This document shows positions 45,686 through 59,220 of a DNA stretch of 64,000 bases, one piece after another. A program made the position numbers and the translations under genes. The notes beneath the pieces were generated by a model, which did no database searches, was not told the DNA's origin, and saw only the letters and a program-made list of their open reading frames with translations. This stretch comes from Psoroptes ovis. Lineage: Eukaryota > Arthropoda > Arachnida > Sarcoptiformes > Psoroptidae. The stretch spans positions 2,170,001 to 2,234,000 of the forward strand of contig PQWQ01000006.1 in the NCBI GenBank assembly GCA_002943765.1. The letters are read 5' to 3'. Every line of letters starts with the position of its first letter. Within the stretch, counting starts at the first letter, position 1.

Positions 45686-48600
45686 CGAAAAATTTTCGAA
45701 AATTCAATTGGAGATTGGTTGTTTCAATTCTGGTCATATTTCAAAAACTATTCGGTCACAATTTCCAATAGTTTCAAATGATGTTTGGTATATATTTTTA
45801 TTTTAATATTGATTCAATATGTGAATTATGAGGTTTCAAAAATGATCGTCCATCAAATTAATGTAATCAAAAAGTTTCATTTTTTTCATCAACCAACTAA
45901 AACATCGTTTTTCACTACCCTCACTGCATCATACCTCCTCATTCTTTCTCATCTTAAAAGTATCCAATTTTACTTTTCGAAAAGTTTCAAAAATGTTTCG
46001 AATATTTGCTTGTGATTCATGATATATATAAGTTTGTTTATACACACAAATAGACCAAATTTATCAAAAAATAGTAGTATCGAATAGAAACACAGGCCCA
46101 CTGTAATGAAAATGTATTAATTTTGATGTTTTCTCATTTTGAAAATACGACGCCGAATCCATGAACACATAAACAAGGATTTATGTGTGTTTTTATTTAT
46201 TTACTTATACAAAATACAAATGAATGACTTATATGCATGCAAAAATATATAATGCAACCAAAATAGTAAATACAAAAATGTATATAATAATACAAAATGA
46301 TGTATAACGACAACATCAATGATGAATATATTTTTTCGAAATAATAATAATAATAATTGCAACAAGCGGCGACAATTTAAGCTATGAGCCTATGAGAACG
46401 ACCATTTCTTCTGTTGTAAAATAAATAGAAAAAATTCAAAGAGGATCATCAAAAAACAAATATTTCATTGATATTGTTATCATTGTAATAGTAATAATAA
46501 TAATGATAATAACAACGTTTATGAACAAAAATCTCATGTAAACATTTCGAATTGAAAAATCTAAAAATGAAATATAATTAGCCAAAAAACACACAACAAA
46601 CAAGCAAAATTTGTAATTTTTAATTTAATTATTTCGATTTATGTAATTTGTTCTTTTAATTTTCAATTATATTAATAATTTGTTGTTGTAGTTCAAAATT
46701 TGATAATTATTATGATGAAATATGTCAAAACTAATTCAAAAATGATTCAAATGACAATTAAGTAATTTAATGTTCAAATCAACGAATTTTTATGTGAAAA
46801 AATTCTGAAATCCTGAAAAAATACTCAGCCACCCAAAATAAACCTGCCATACTTGATTCTGTTTTTGAATTATATGGAATTGATCCTGCTTTTTGATCCC
46901 TCAAAAAAATTGATACAAATGATTTTAATCATCACCAACGACATTGAATATTTATTTGGTTCGAAAAAACAAATAATTTCAAAGATTTTCGCATTTTCCT
47001 CAAAAACTAAAAAAACTAACTCGGTAAGTCGGTCTGTTGTCATTATTTTTTATTGTTATTATCATCATTTATGTAATTATTATCATTATTTACATTGAAA
47101 CAAATATGCCGAAATGATTTTTTTCTTTCATTTTGATTTTGATTTCTGTATTTGACAAATGTCAATGGTCAATGAGAAACATTCAATTTCAATTTAGTTT
47201 ATTATTATTATGATCATTATGATTGTCACTATCGTTATTATTATTATTATGGCCCATTACGAGTCATCGGTCTATTTTTTTATTTATTCAACAGATTTAT
47301 GTACATTTCTATTCAATGTTTGTGGTCACAAAATTTTTAACATTGTTTACACTGATTCTTAGTTTTTCGTTTGAGAAACTAAAAAAAATTACGGCCAATT
47401 ACTAATCGATTCGATTGATTAGATGGATTAATTAACGAGGAAACAATTAATTAATGCTAAGAATTTGATGATCCATGGATTTTCATCTGTTTTGATGTGA
47501 ATATCGAATAATAAAATATAAATTTCTTGAAATTCAAGATGAAATTCAAAATCAGAATCAATCAACAAATCGTCCATCAATAGGCGAAAATTTTTCCCTT
47601 TTCTCTCAATTAATTATCACAAATCTTTCATTTAAAATTTGATTAAATTAAATTTAAAAGAGGTAAATCACTAATTTTATATAAGATTTAATTTTTAATT
47701 CACAACATCAAGATATGCCGACATTTATGACATTCAAGTTTTTTTTCTTTGCAAAGTTCAATTTTTCCTACTTGTTCAGTTAGTTAAAAGCTTTTTATTT
47801 TTATTGTAATTGTTAACGATTATGGTTATGATTATTATGATGATGATGATGATTATTATTATGATCGTTATTATCGTAGTAACATGGAAACAGTGGCTGA
47901 TTCACTGCACACACACACACCACCACCATAAAGCCACTTACCGTCGTACATTACATAATGTTTTTGTTTGTGGATATTGATGGTGAAAATTCACTCAAAA
48001 ATTTTTTGATTTCGTAATTTTCGACCGGAGAAAAATTTTCTCGATTTTGATTACGCAACAAATGAAACTTTGTTTCACATTTTTTCATCAAAATCGTTAC
48101 AAAAATTTACAGGTGTGTCAAAGCAATAAAAATGATAATCAAGTGGTTTTTGAATATTTTTTTCCCACCAATTTCCATTGAGATTTAATTGGAAACAATG
48201 GTACATTCCTCGTTCTATTTATCTCTTGTGTAACTTAAATGAATGAGTGAAAATAATCAGAAATGACCTCGAGAAACCACCAAATTTTCTTGATCGAAAA
48301 CCATGTATTTTGATGAAACGTTTTCGAATTCTTTTTCGTGAAGCAAATAGTAAATGAATTTTTGAAATGAAAAAGTTTTGAAAAGGAAAAACATTTTGAA
48401 ACATTTATCTTATCCAATCAATCGGTTAGATAATGTGCTTGCTTGTTGACTGTAGCTCACTGGTGTTGTTGTTGCTTGTTATTCTTTGAAATGGTCATAA
48501 AATTTTTTTATTTTGCTCCAAATTGCACAGTTGACAATATTTGAAAATGTTGACCGGTGTTTTAGCATGAAACATTCCAATTCACTAAAGTATTGACCAG

Positions 48601-51600
48601 AAAATGAGCGGGAATAACTTAAATTTTAAATCGAAATTATAAGGGTAATAAAAGTTTACTTGTATTTCTTCGCTTGATGGTCATAAAACTTTTTTTTTTA
48701 TTTTTCATTTCAAAGAAATTGTCATAAATTGCATCACACACACACACACATATAACAAACATACGTTATTGCGTGATGATTTTTTTTTTACAGTTATTCA
48801 ATTTATCGAATTTTTTCACCAACAACACCGACAACCTTCAAACGTTTATTGACCAGAGGACATTTGAGATTTTGGTCCTTTGACCGGTGATATCTCAAGT
48901 TTTTTTCTAGGGTTCAAAGTTCTCTTGGAATTTTACAATGAATTTCAAAATTTTGAATTTCTTCGAAGGTCTTTTTGTATTTTGTTTCCTCAGCTGACGA
49001 TTCAGTTTCAAATGATCAAAATACTTCAAATTATCTGAATGAAACCTCGTGATTATTATCTAAGAAATGTTTTCACTGAAAATTTTGAACTTCTCAAAAA
49101 TTATCCATCTTTTGTGTGTTGTAAACTAATCCAATTCAAAATATTCAAGGAAATCGAAGATTTCAAAAATCAAAAAATGAAATTATGAAATTCTGGTGTA
49201 ATTCAACACACAGGCGATTCCAATCATAATTCACAATAATTAAAAATTTAATCAGATTGTAATCATATTTGAAAATTGATTCAGTTATCATCATTATTTA
49301 CCAGACAATGTTGATGCGATTTGTGATATTGCTCAACATTCGTTGAATAAAGCCATTCGATACCATTATCATTAATAATGGAAATAATTATAATTGTCAT
49401 AATCATTTCCCCACTTTTCATTTATTCGCTGTTCAAATCATGATCTAAAAAACAAATATTATCGACACTGCATAACTATGTCTACTAACAGCAACATTGA
49501 TTCTCATGAAAACATTGAAATTAGATAATCACATAATTAATAATAACCGAAATTATTAATTATTATTTGATGCAGACAATTGCAATAACGACAACGAATT
49601 TAGTCGATTTACTTGATCTGGTTTCATATTTGTGAATAAACATTGAAAATTAATTAATTAATTATAAAAATTCAGGGGAAACAAACATTAAAAAATTGAT
49701 ACAATGTCTCAATACAATGTGTCTGCTCATTATGTGTCGATTATTATCATCGTCTATTTCTGTGTCTATTTTTTGTTTTGTGTATCATTATTTCAATTAA
49801 AATCTCTGCACAATTTTTGCGAAATTATGGCAGTATTGGAAATTGTTTTCTTCGATTGTTAATTACTCGATGTATTAAGTTCAATGCTTTCAATTCCACA
49901 TAAATCATGATTATTTTCCATATTTCACTTTTACTCAAAAATCGATGGAAATTTTGACTTGAATTTTGATTTGAAAATTGTCGAAAATCAGTCCAAAAAA
50001 GCATCCATAAAGCACCGATGTGACATGTCAATAATAATTTACATATTAATCATCGATTTTACGGCTCGACAGTGAAAGCTACTATGGGTCAAATGGTCAT
50101 AATAATAATCATTTGTTGAACAATGAAAACAAAAGAAAAATTGATTATTTCATTGTAATGAAAGTTATTTGCGAAATCAAATTAATTTGTATCGTCACAA
50201 ATAATGGACTGATAATAATCAAACCATGATGATGATGATCATTTGATGATCATCACATATTTCTCTTATTCTTTCTGACCTCTGAATAGATAAAATTAGT
50301 CTCGGTTATCTAATTCCTACTTCGGGTTTTTCGGGTTTATTATCGATGAAAAAATTTCGGTGAAATTTCCCGGAACTGACTCGAACTATTTCAAACATTA
50401 TTCGGGTAGATAATTGCTGTTTGCTTTTCTACCAATCCAATTCAGCTATTGAGATTGAAACGGGCCAAATTGCCTCAGAAATTCAAATTCACGGAAAGAG
50501 TGCGCACGCTTTTATAATGCTTGTCATTTTCACTTTTTGAATCGTGTATTCAATGCACAGTCTTTCATTTTATTTTCATTTTGACACTATAAAATTGAAT
50601 TTGATACTATTTTTCCTAACCAAAAGATTGTTATTTCAATCTCAAAACACATATAAATATAAGCAAACACATGCACACACACAAATACAGAGACAGCCAA
50701 TTGCAATGAATCATTTGCCCAGCGTTTCGTTTTGTTTGATCGGTCGTAGTTTTTTCATTCCAATTTTGTTGTCTCAAATTTTGAACATTTTAAAGTTTAA
50801 TTTAGCTCAATTCAGTTGAATCAAGTTGAGCTTTTCCATTATCTAATCTTGCTAGAATTTTGAATTTTTCTAAATTTTTCAAAAAATTTTTGATTATCAA
50901 ATATCTTTCAAAAAGTTTTTTTTCTCAAAGAACATTTCAAGAATTTCTCTTTCACTGAGCTTTCATTTTTTCATTCCAAAACATCTTTGAATATCGTAGC
51001 CAGCATCTATGAATCTTTTAATTTTTTATCTTCAAACTTCTTTGAATTTAAATTTTAATTCGAAATTTGAATTTAGCTTTTTCGTTGTAGTTCTTAATTT
51101 AATCTAATTTTTTAGCTTTTTCCCTTGATTCTGATTGCTTGGTAGGAAAAAAAATGTGCGCAGATAATTTCGTTTGCTCTCTCTTAGGATGAGAGAAAAT
51201 TTCAATTTTTACCCCTGAAATTCAGATTCACCCCCTTCAAAATTAAAATTGAATTGAATTGAATAAAATTTCAATTCTACCCCCTACAATTCAAATTTTG
51301 CCCTTTAATTTGGTCAGAAAAATTTTGATTTAAAACTAAATTATATCAAAGATATTTGCTTTCTCTTCGAGCAAAAACTTTAAATTCAGTAGTTCAAAAG
51401 TAGTTAAAATTTTATCATTTTTCACTGATGAACATAATCGATTGATAGCTTTAAAAAATTGTTGCAGCCATTACTGGCATAACTCAAAATTATCAAAAGC
51501 CAACATTTTTAAGCCACAAAACAAATTTCAAATTTCACATTTCAAATTTATTATTTTTGCTTTTACTGAAATACTTTGAAAATTGAAAATTATGTAACAT

Positions 51601-54600
51601 TCAAAAGACGAAAAAACGAAAAATTCAGTGTCACTTTTTCCCCCTGCGCCTCCAGCAATTTTTGGCAACTGGCACACATATATACTCAATTATACAATCA
51701 CAAACAGTCTATGCACACCAACTTGGAATTCTCCGATTTCAATGTTTCACTGTTTTTTATTTTCTTTCGTTTGTTTGTATGGCAGCAGCTGTGTTTCTTT
51801 GCTTCGATTGCTTTTTTTGATTTTGATTCAAAATTTCCATTGAAAAAATTTGAAACTTGTTTATTGTTGTTTGTATTCTCACTTTCAATTCATTTCGACT
51901 GGGATATCACTGAAAATCACCGAACTTTCAAACATTTTTCCATATTTTTTCCATTCGTTGAACAAATTGAAATTTTGTCATTTCACCATTTCACCAAATG
52001 AAGTTTTGTGTGCTCTGAAAAGCTTCAAAAAGCTTCAGTAAAGTTTATAGGCCCAAAAAATTCGTCAAACGAGAAAAAATGTCAAAAAACTCGAAATTCT
52101 GTGAATAATATCACCAAAAATAGTCGTAGAATGGACCTGCGCAATTTCATGTTTTTCTCTAAGGATTGAATACATTTAGAATCAAACATTTTTTATGAAA
52201 ATATTTGCCATTTAGTAATATTAGATTAGATAATCTTCAAAGAGAAAAAACGAACATTCGAAGATAGACAGATCAACTTTTTTGATAATAATTATGCATT
52301 TTCAATGAGAATTTAGACAAATACAAATACTGAAATTAACAATGTTACTTTTTTAAATTTCAATGAAATGAAACGTCGGAATAATTTGACAATTTATTAC
52401 TGACATTTGTTAGTCAATATTATCATTTTCGCTGATAATTATATGGTGAGAATTGAAATTTTTTCCATTTGAATATTCTAACTTTTCGGACGCCCATTTC
52501 TTTAGCTTGCCCTGGAGAGAAATGCTTTCGAAATTATGGAAACATTTGAAGTTCCTCAGTGAAACAATTGATAATGAAATGATTTATTACTGTAATAAAT
52601 GAAATTTTTATGATTAATTCATGGAAGACAAGATGATATGCAAATTTTTATTTCGAGAATTTCAATTTTCCTTCTGAAAAATTGATTTGAAATTTGAAAA
52701 TTTCTAAAATCAAAATTTTTGCTGTGAAAATTAAGAATTCCGTTTCGCTTGGACAATTTCAAGAATTTTCATTTTCATTTTTCTCTTTATCATTAGATAT
52801 CGCTTTTGATTAATTTCTAGAATATTTAATGATCCATGACCAATGAACCAATGAAGAGAACCAAAGAGAGAGCGATTGATAGAAATTCATTCAATGAATA
52901 TGTGCAATCATGATTCAATGAATTTTGATTTGAATTTTCTTCTATTATCAATTCCTTGATATCTTCTTTGTACTTCACAATTTCCTCTTCGCCTTTCTAA
53001 TATTGGAATATTGGAAAATCAATAAAATGTATTTCTCGAACACAAATCATGTCATTTTGATTCATATGATGCAATGTTTTGCAGTATTTCAGTAAACAGA
53101 GATAAGTGATACGAAGAATATTCTCTAGAATCGACAGATTTGAAACAAAAATAATGGCCAATGATTGTGGTTTTTTAGGCCATTTTATTGATTGTGTAAT
53201 GAGGAAATACTAAGATTTATAAATCAAATTTTATTTATTTTCAACTCAAATTCATATTCGAATTACTTTAAAATGTTTACATTGTTTAAATAGCATTATT
53301 ATCCTCATTACTTATCATCATAACTACAATGGAAATGGTCGAAAATATCCGGATTTGATTTTGGTATTTTTTTGCATTTCAAATTTGATAAGGAATTTCC
53401 ATTTCATTTTTGCATTTCCATTTCATTTTTCCATTTCATCAAAATTTAGTTCTTCAGCATCCGATTTCCGTTCATTTTTCGCTTCTTTGTTCCAAACAAA
53501 GATAATGTCAGACAGAATTCTGCAGAAAATCTTGTAGAAAATTTATGTGGTGTTTGTTTGACATCAGCAGCAAAAGCAGGAGCAGCATCAGCTGTAACAG
53601 TATCAGAATCAGCTGTCACAGCTTTCATTATTTTATTTTATTTTTTTGCTTTGTTTTGTTGCAAATTTATTTATTCTTATTTATTTCCATAAAGATAATT
53701 TATGTTTGCATCCATCCATTTTTTTCATTTAAAAATTCATACATAAATTCAATCGTTGCTTGCTGTGGATGCTTGTTCTTTGTGAAATGTATGTGTATAA
53801 ATAAACGAACGAATAACACAATAAATAATATCAAAGTTTAAGTTTGAATTACAGCAAAAAAGAACAGATTACAGACATTATGAAACAGTCAAAATAGGCC
53901 TAAATAAGCTGAAATACGATAACGACAGCATCAGTGACGACGACACTGATTCACATATTTCATATCATTTGATGCTGATGCTGATGTTGATGTTGCCATT
54001 TTTTCTTTTTGTTGGTTTGATACATTATTCAGGGTGAAATGAGAAAAAATGGTCATAATCCAGAATGCCAAAGAATTTTTAGTGGGGTCGTGAATTCAGA
54101 TCGTTTTTTTTATTTTTGTTTGCCCCCATTGTTCTCCTCGTTTCCAGCAGCTATGTGCTTATTATACAGTTTATAATACATAGCAGAAACAGCAAACGAT
54201 AAGCAAAAAAAAAAACAAAAAAAAAACAAAAAAACGCAATAAAAAACGATCGATTCGACTTTACCAATGAATGAATGATTGAATGTAGCCAAAAAAACGT
54301 GTCGCTTTTAATGATCTTCTTATGTAGTAATAATAATACTAATAATTCAAATAATAATAATAACGATCTTGAAGCTCTGCAGAATTCTACAGAATTTTTC
54401 CAGTATTTTTAATTTTTCCAATATTTTGACTGTATCAAAATAGAATCGAAAGAAACGATTCTCAGGACTCAGACAATTTTATACTCTTCATAATATTTTT
54501 GATTCTTCATAATAGTTGATCGCTTAGAAATTCTTGAATTTCGGTAAATCATATTGGAATTATGAATGACTTAAGACATGGAGATACTATGGAAAAAATC

Positions 54601-57600
54601 TTTGAGTTTACTCTCTAAGATTACTGCGAAATCTAAAAACAAAACATAAATCAAAAAATTACATTTCTTATCCAAAATGTTATTGGGTAATAAAAATTTA
54701 CTCAACCATTTTTTTCTGGTTTCTTTGATTTTCTGAGAAGAAAACGTGACGATATAATTCTCATTTACCAGTGAAGCATAGATCAAATTTAAATTTGATT
54801 CAAATTTTTTTCGCAACAAAATCACATAAATAATTTGACTGATACAAAATTGAAAAATGTAAACAAACAATTATTCTAAATGTCAAATCGATAGATGGCA
54901 GACAAGAATGTTTGGTCTTTCATTTTTTAAAATTTTAATTAAAATTTAATTCAATTGGTCAAGATTTTTTCCCTTAAAATAATTTTTGTTTCAATTCCAC
55001 GACACAAGAAGCCGCTACTGCATTTTCTTTCGATTTAAATTTTCAAGCCAAGATTTTGGAATTTTCAATTTAAATCTCAGTCAATTTTACCGAGTCAAAT
55101 GAACGAATTTAGAAACTTTCTACTATAGAATATAGTAATTGATCAATCAGAGATAATTTGAAAAATTCGGGCAAATCAAACACCCGAAAATCTATTCACA
55201 TAATGCTCCGATTGCGTGCAATTGTAATTTATATTTGAAAGATATGTGTGTGTATTTGTTTTATTTCTGATTAAAAAAAATCTTGGTTCAAAATGAAATT
55301 TTTCAAAGACTTCATTACTCCAAACCGAACCAAACAAAGCTTATCTTTGATTCATTAATTTTTTTTTTCGATTGATCATCATTAATTTCGATGATAATAA
55401 TCAAGTGAAAAAGAACTGGACCGGATATGACGAACGCCTTTTGCAAATTTTCGCCAACTGCACGCCCACCACCGAACATTTGTTCGCATTATTCCATCCA
55501 GCAGCGGCCATTTTCGTCTTTCGGCGAAGTATTTTCAACTGTGAATGACTAAAAATGAATTCACTTGAGCCAAGAATAATAATAATGACAACTTTCAACA
55601 ATGAACTTTAGTCACGCTCGGATAGTTTTTTTCTGAGTTTTTTGGATTCATTTTTCCTTTAACATTCAAGTCTCGTATATTCATGTATGTATTTGAGTCC
55701 TGTGTTCCTGTATATGTCTGCTTGTGTGTTCATGTATTTGTTCTCATGTCTGTGTGTGTGTTTCACATATAAATCATGAAATTTTAAAAAATCAACGAAA
55801 AAAAAGAAAAAATAATTCACTGAAAGTTTCAAAGTTAGCTGGTTATCCCTTTGATTTTCAATTTTTTTCATTATTCGAATGCTTGAAAAATATAAATTGA
55901 ATTATATTTTTTTTCGGAACAAAACTTGGAATATCGTAAGAATGAAAAAACTTTTGATCCAAATGGAGTCATAACCGACGTCATTCAAATAGACACAAGC
56001 AGATTAATTAAGATTCATTCTAATAATTTGGTCAAATCTTAGTAGAATGGTGAATTTTCGAAATCAATCAATGGTTTAATCAATTTTGATTTTGATTTTT
56101 CAATTTTTTCTTTGGGCAAGATAATCTTTGAAAATTTCCAATTTTCGTCCGAAAAAAAATCAAAATTTCTTTGATTAATGTATTATCGAGAAATTGATTT
56201 TTTCGTCTTTGAAAATCTTTGATGATTTTTAGTTTAATTTCTAGCCATTTTTTAGCTCAGCTATCCATGTTTTCCATGTTTTTTTCCTTTTTTCTTCTTC
56301 AATGCTCATATAAAAATATATGCTAACTCGTAATGAATGTTGAATCGTATCCACTAAAACTAACCAGAAAAAGGCGTTTCCATACTTCGAAGAAATTTCT
56401 TCAAATGGGAGAAGCAAAATGCAACAAAAAAAAATCAAACAAAAATCTCCATTCGATTTACACGCACACACACACGTTGTTTATTGATTATTTTGTTTCA
56501 AAAGCAAAAATTCTAGCTGCGCGCGCAATTCATGAATTTTTTTGAAATTTTTTTCAATGAACTCTGAAATAAACAGCTAAATTACGTTCCAGAGAACACA
56601 AGTAAAATTTTTGAATCGAAATTAGATGAAATGAAGTTAACTTTGAAGCGAAATAGACTCGAATAGACCACAACATAGAGAGAGGGAGATGGAGAGGTCA
56701 TAGGTATTTTGTATCTTGTCCACGTATTTTTCTTCGAATATTTTTGCAGCCAATTCGTGCTATCAGTCTATCTGTCATTTTTTGTTTTTTCATTTATTTC
56801 AATGTTTCATACAATTTTTCCATTTTTTCTTCCCTTCGTTTGAACGCATTACAAAAACAAATATCTTAGATCTATTCAATGGATAAGACAGGACAAAAAC
56901 AAAATTTGCAAAAAATAATGTGAATATAAATAACTAAACAACTGACAAATGATAACATTTCAATTATAATTGGATTGTTTCATGCACACAGCTGAGATCT
57001 TTTTTTGTATTTGAATTTTTGAATTCAAATGAATCAATGATTCCGCATGTTCAGTGATCATTCTGAATTTGATTTTTGATTTGTTTTTTGAAATATCTTT
57101 GTATTTCTTTAAGATTTTTGAATTTTTTCAAGATTTTTTTCTTAAAGAAAAATTCAAGAAATGTTTTATCCCTCTATTTCTGACCATTTAAATGTATTTT
57201 GGATGAGAAATTTCATTGATTTTCCTATCGTATTGATTTGAATTTGTTTCGGAAAAAATTGAAAAAATTCGCAATAATCATAAGAAAACAAAATAATTGA
57301 TAAATAAAAAATAATTCATTGAAACATGTGACAATCATTTTTGAAAGGGAAAAGGGGAAGAAATCATAATTATTACTTGTTAATTAATTTAAAAAAAATT
57401 GCATTTTTTGAAAAATAAACATTGATATACGTATGTTTATTGTTTTTGCATTATTTGATTGAAATTTCCTTGAATTTTTCCAGAAATTTTTTAAATATCA
57501 AGAAAATTGAAGTATTGCCGAGTTATTTAAAAATTATTCAAATAATTATTCACGGTTTTAGATCATCAGATGACCCTTACCCGGTGTCAGCTGTTTCATG

Positions 57601-59154
57601 ATAACCGAAAAACTTGAACATTGAAACCCATCGACTTGAAAACGAGAAAATTTCAATCAACTACACCAAAGATTACATTTTTTTCCTACATATTCAAATA
57701 TTGTCTGAAAGAAAAAAATACAAAATATTTCAATATTTTTATTGTATCAATAAATCATTATTCAATCAATTTTCTTTTCTCAAGGATATCGAAAAAAGGG
57801 GAATTTAATTTAATGAAGTTTTGCAGCCGTTTTTTTTTTTTTGCTTCTCAGCTTTGTTTTGACTGAGAATATAAAATACCATTTGTTATTATATTGTTGT
57901 TGATGTTGACCATTTTCTTATAAAAAAAGGTGTTCACCAATACATGAAATACATGTTAACACCATATGCGCATTGTATTTAATGCATATTTGCACTTGAA
58001 CATCTTTTAATTAAACTTTTAATTATTCAACCAAAATAAGAAATAAATAAATTTCAATCATATTTGATTCATGTTACAAATCGATTGATGAAGCTTCACG
58101 ACAGCGGCTGGCGCGACCAGTCGGGCAATTTTTAATGGTGTTTTATTTCAACTTTTTTTCTTCATAATTTTCTGGTCAACATTGAATTGGTTTGAAAATG
58201 GATATTTCGATCATTTTCTACACGGAAAAAAGGTTGAAAAATGAATTAATTGTTTGTATCCAAAACTGTAGGCGAATTTTTAAAGATGTAAAAAAACAAT
58301 CGATTGTCTAACATGAATTCATGATAAAAATTGATTAATTATCATTATTATCATTATTGTAACATTATACACATTGATCATATTAATTAATCGTTTATTG
58401 CTTTCAATGTTCAAAACAAATTTATACAATGAAATAAAATTCATGATGATATTCGTAATTCATACACGAATATTTTCGGCTTATAAAAATTGTATAATCT
58501 TTGAAAATCTCCAAGATTTATCCTAAGAAAACCAAGCCAAATTATGATCAGCGATATCATTTGTTGTGCAAAGTAAAATTCTAAAAATATTTCTTTTCAA
58601 ATTTTCACATGTAAACACCCATCATTGGCGTTCATGGCATTAATAACAATATCTTTCGTTGTTATTATCATTATCATTGTTATTATTATTATCATCATTA
58701 TTATTACGCCTTTGACTCCCAACTTGAGAACAAAAAACAAAACAAAACAATACAATACAATATGAAGAAATATTTTGTAGAAAAAAAATGAACAAATCCA
58801 TTATCAATGATTATTATTATTATGTTTTAGTCTTTTGATGGCCAATGATTACAATTTATGATTACAATTAACCATTATCATTGTTTTTATTATGAAAGAT
58901 CATTAAGAACATTTAAAAACAAAGACAAGAGTCAAAATGAGCGATTACAAAATGAAAATTGCCCATTTCTATTTGAATGAATTATAATTTTTTGCTGTTT
59001 TGTTGTCTTCGGATTTATTTTCCTCATCTTTTCTTCATGTGAATTTATTATAAATCTTTATAATTATCATTAACATTATTAGTATTAGTCAACAACAACA
59101 TCTGAAACAACAGAAACAAAATAAAAACAAAAACAACAATATTCTACTCGATTA

Positions 59155-59220
59155 GTAGTGGTGGTAGTGGTGGTGGTGGTCGTGGTGATGTCGGTGTCGG
59201 CGGCGGCCGCGGTGGTAGAT
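59155..59220 (+). repeat. GC-rich GGT/GGC tract
   Basis: Sixty-six bases of GTGGTG, CGGTGTCGG and CGGCGGCCGCGG stand out sharply in DNA that is otherwise well over 70% A+T. It has repeated GG runs. No coding exon or promoter element could be tied to it. Confidence 0.8.

Noticed and set aside
45452..45781. Overlapping ORFs with His-Thr and poly-Lys or poly-Phe runs
   Set aside because: They translate the GT repeat and the 33-base poly-A run.
51576..52001. 141-codon ORF, the longest in the downstream desert
   Set aside because: Composition is Phe/Leu/Ser-rich, there are no domains or splice context, and chance ORFs of this length are expected in poly-T-rich DNA.
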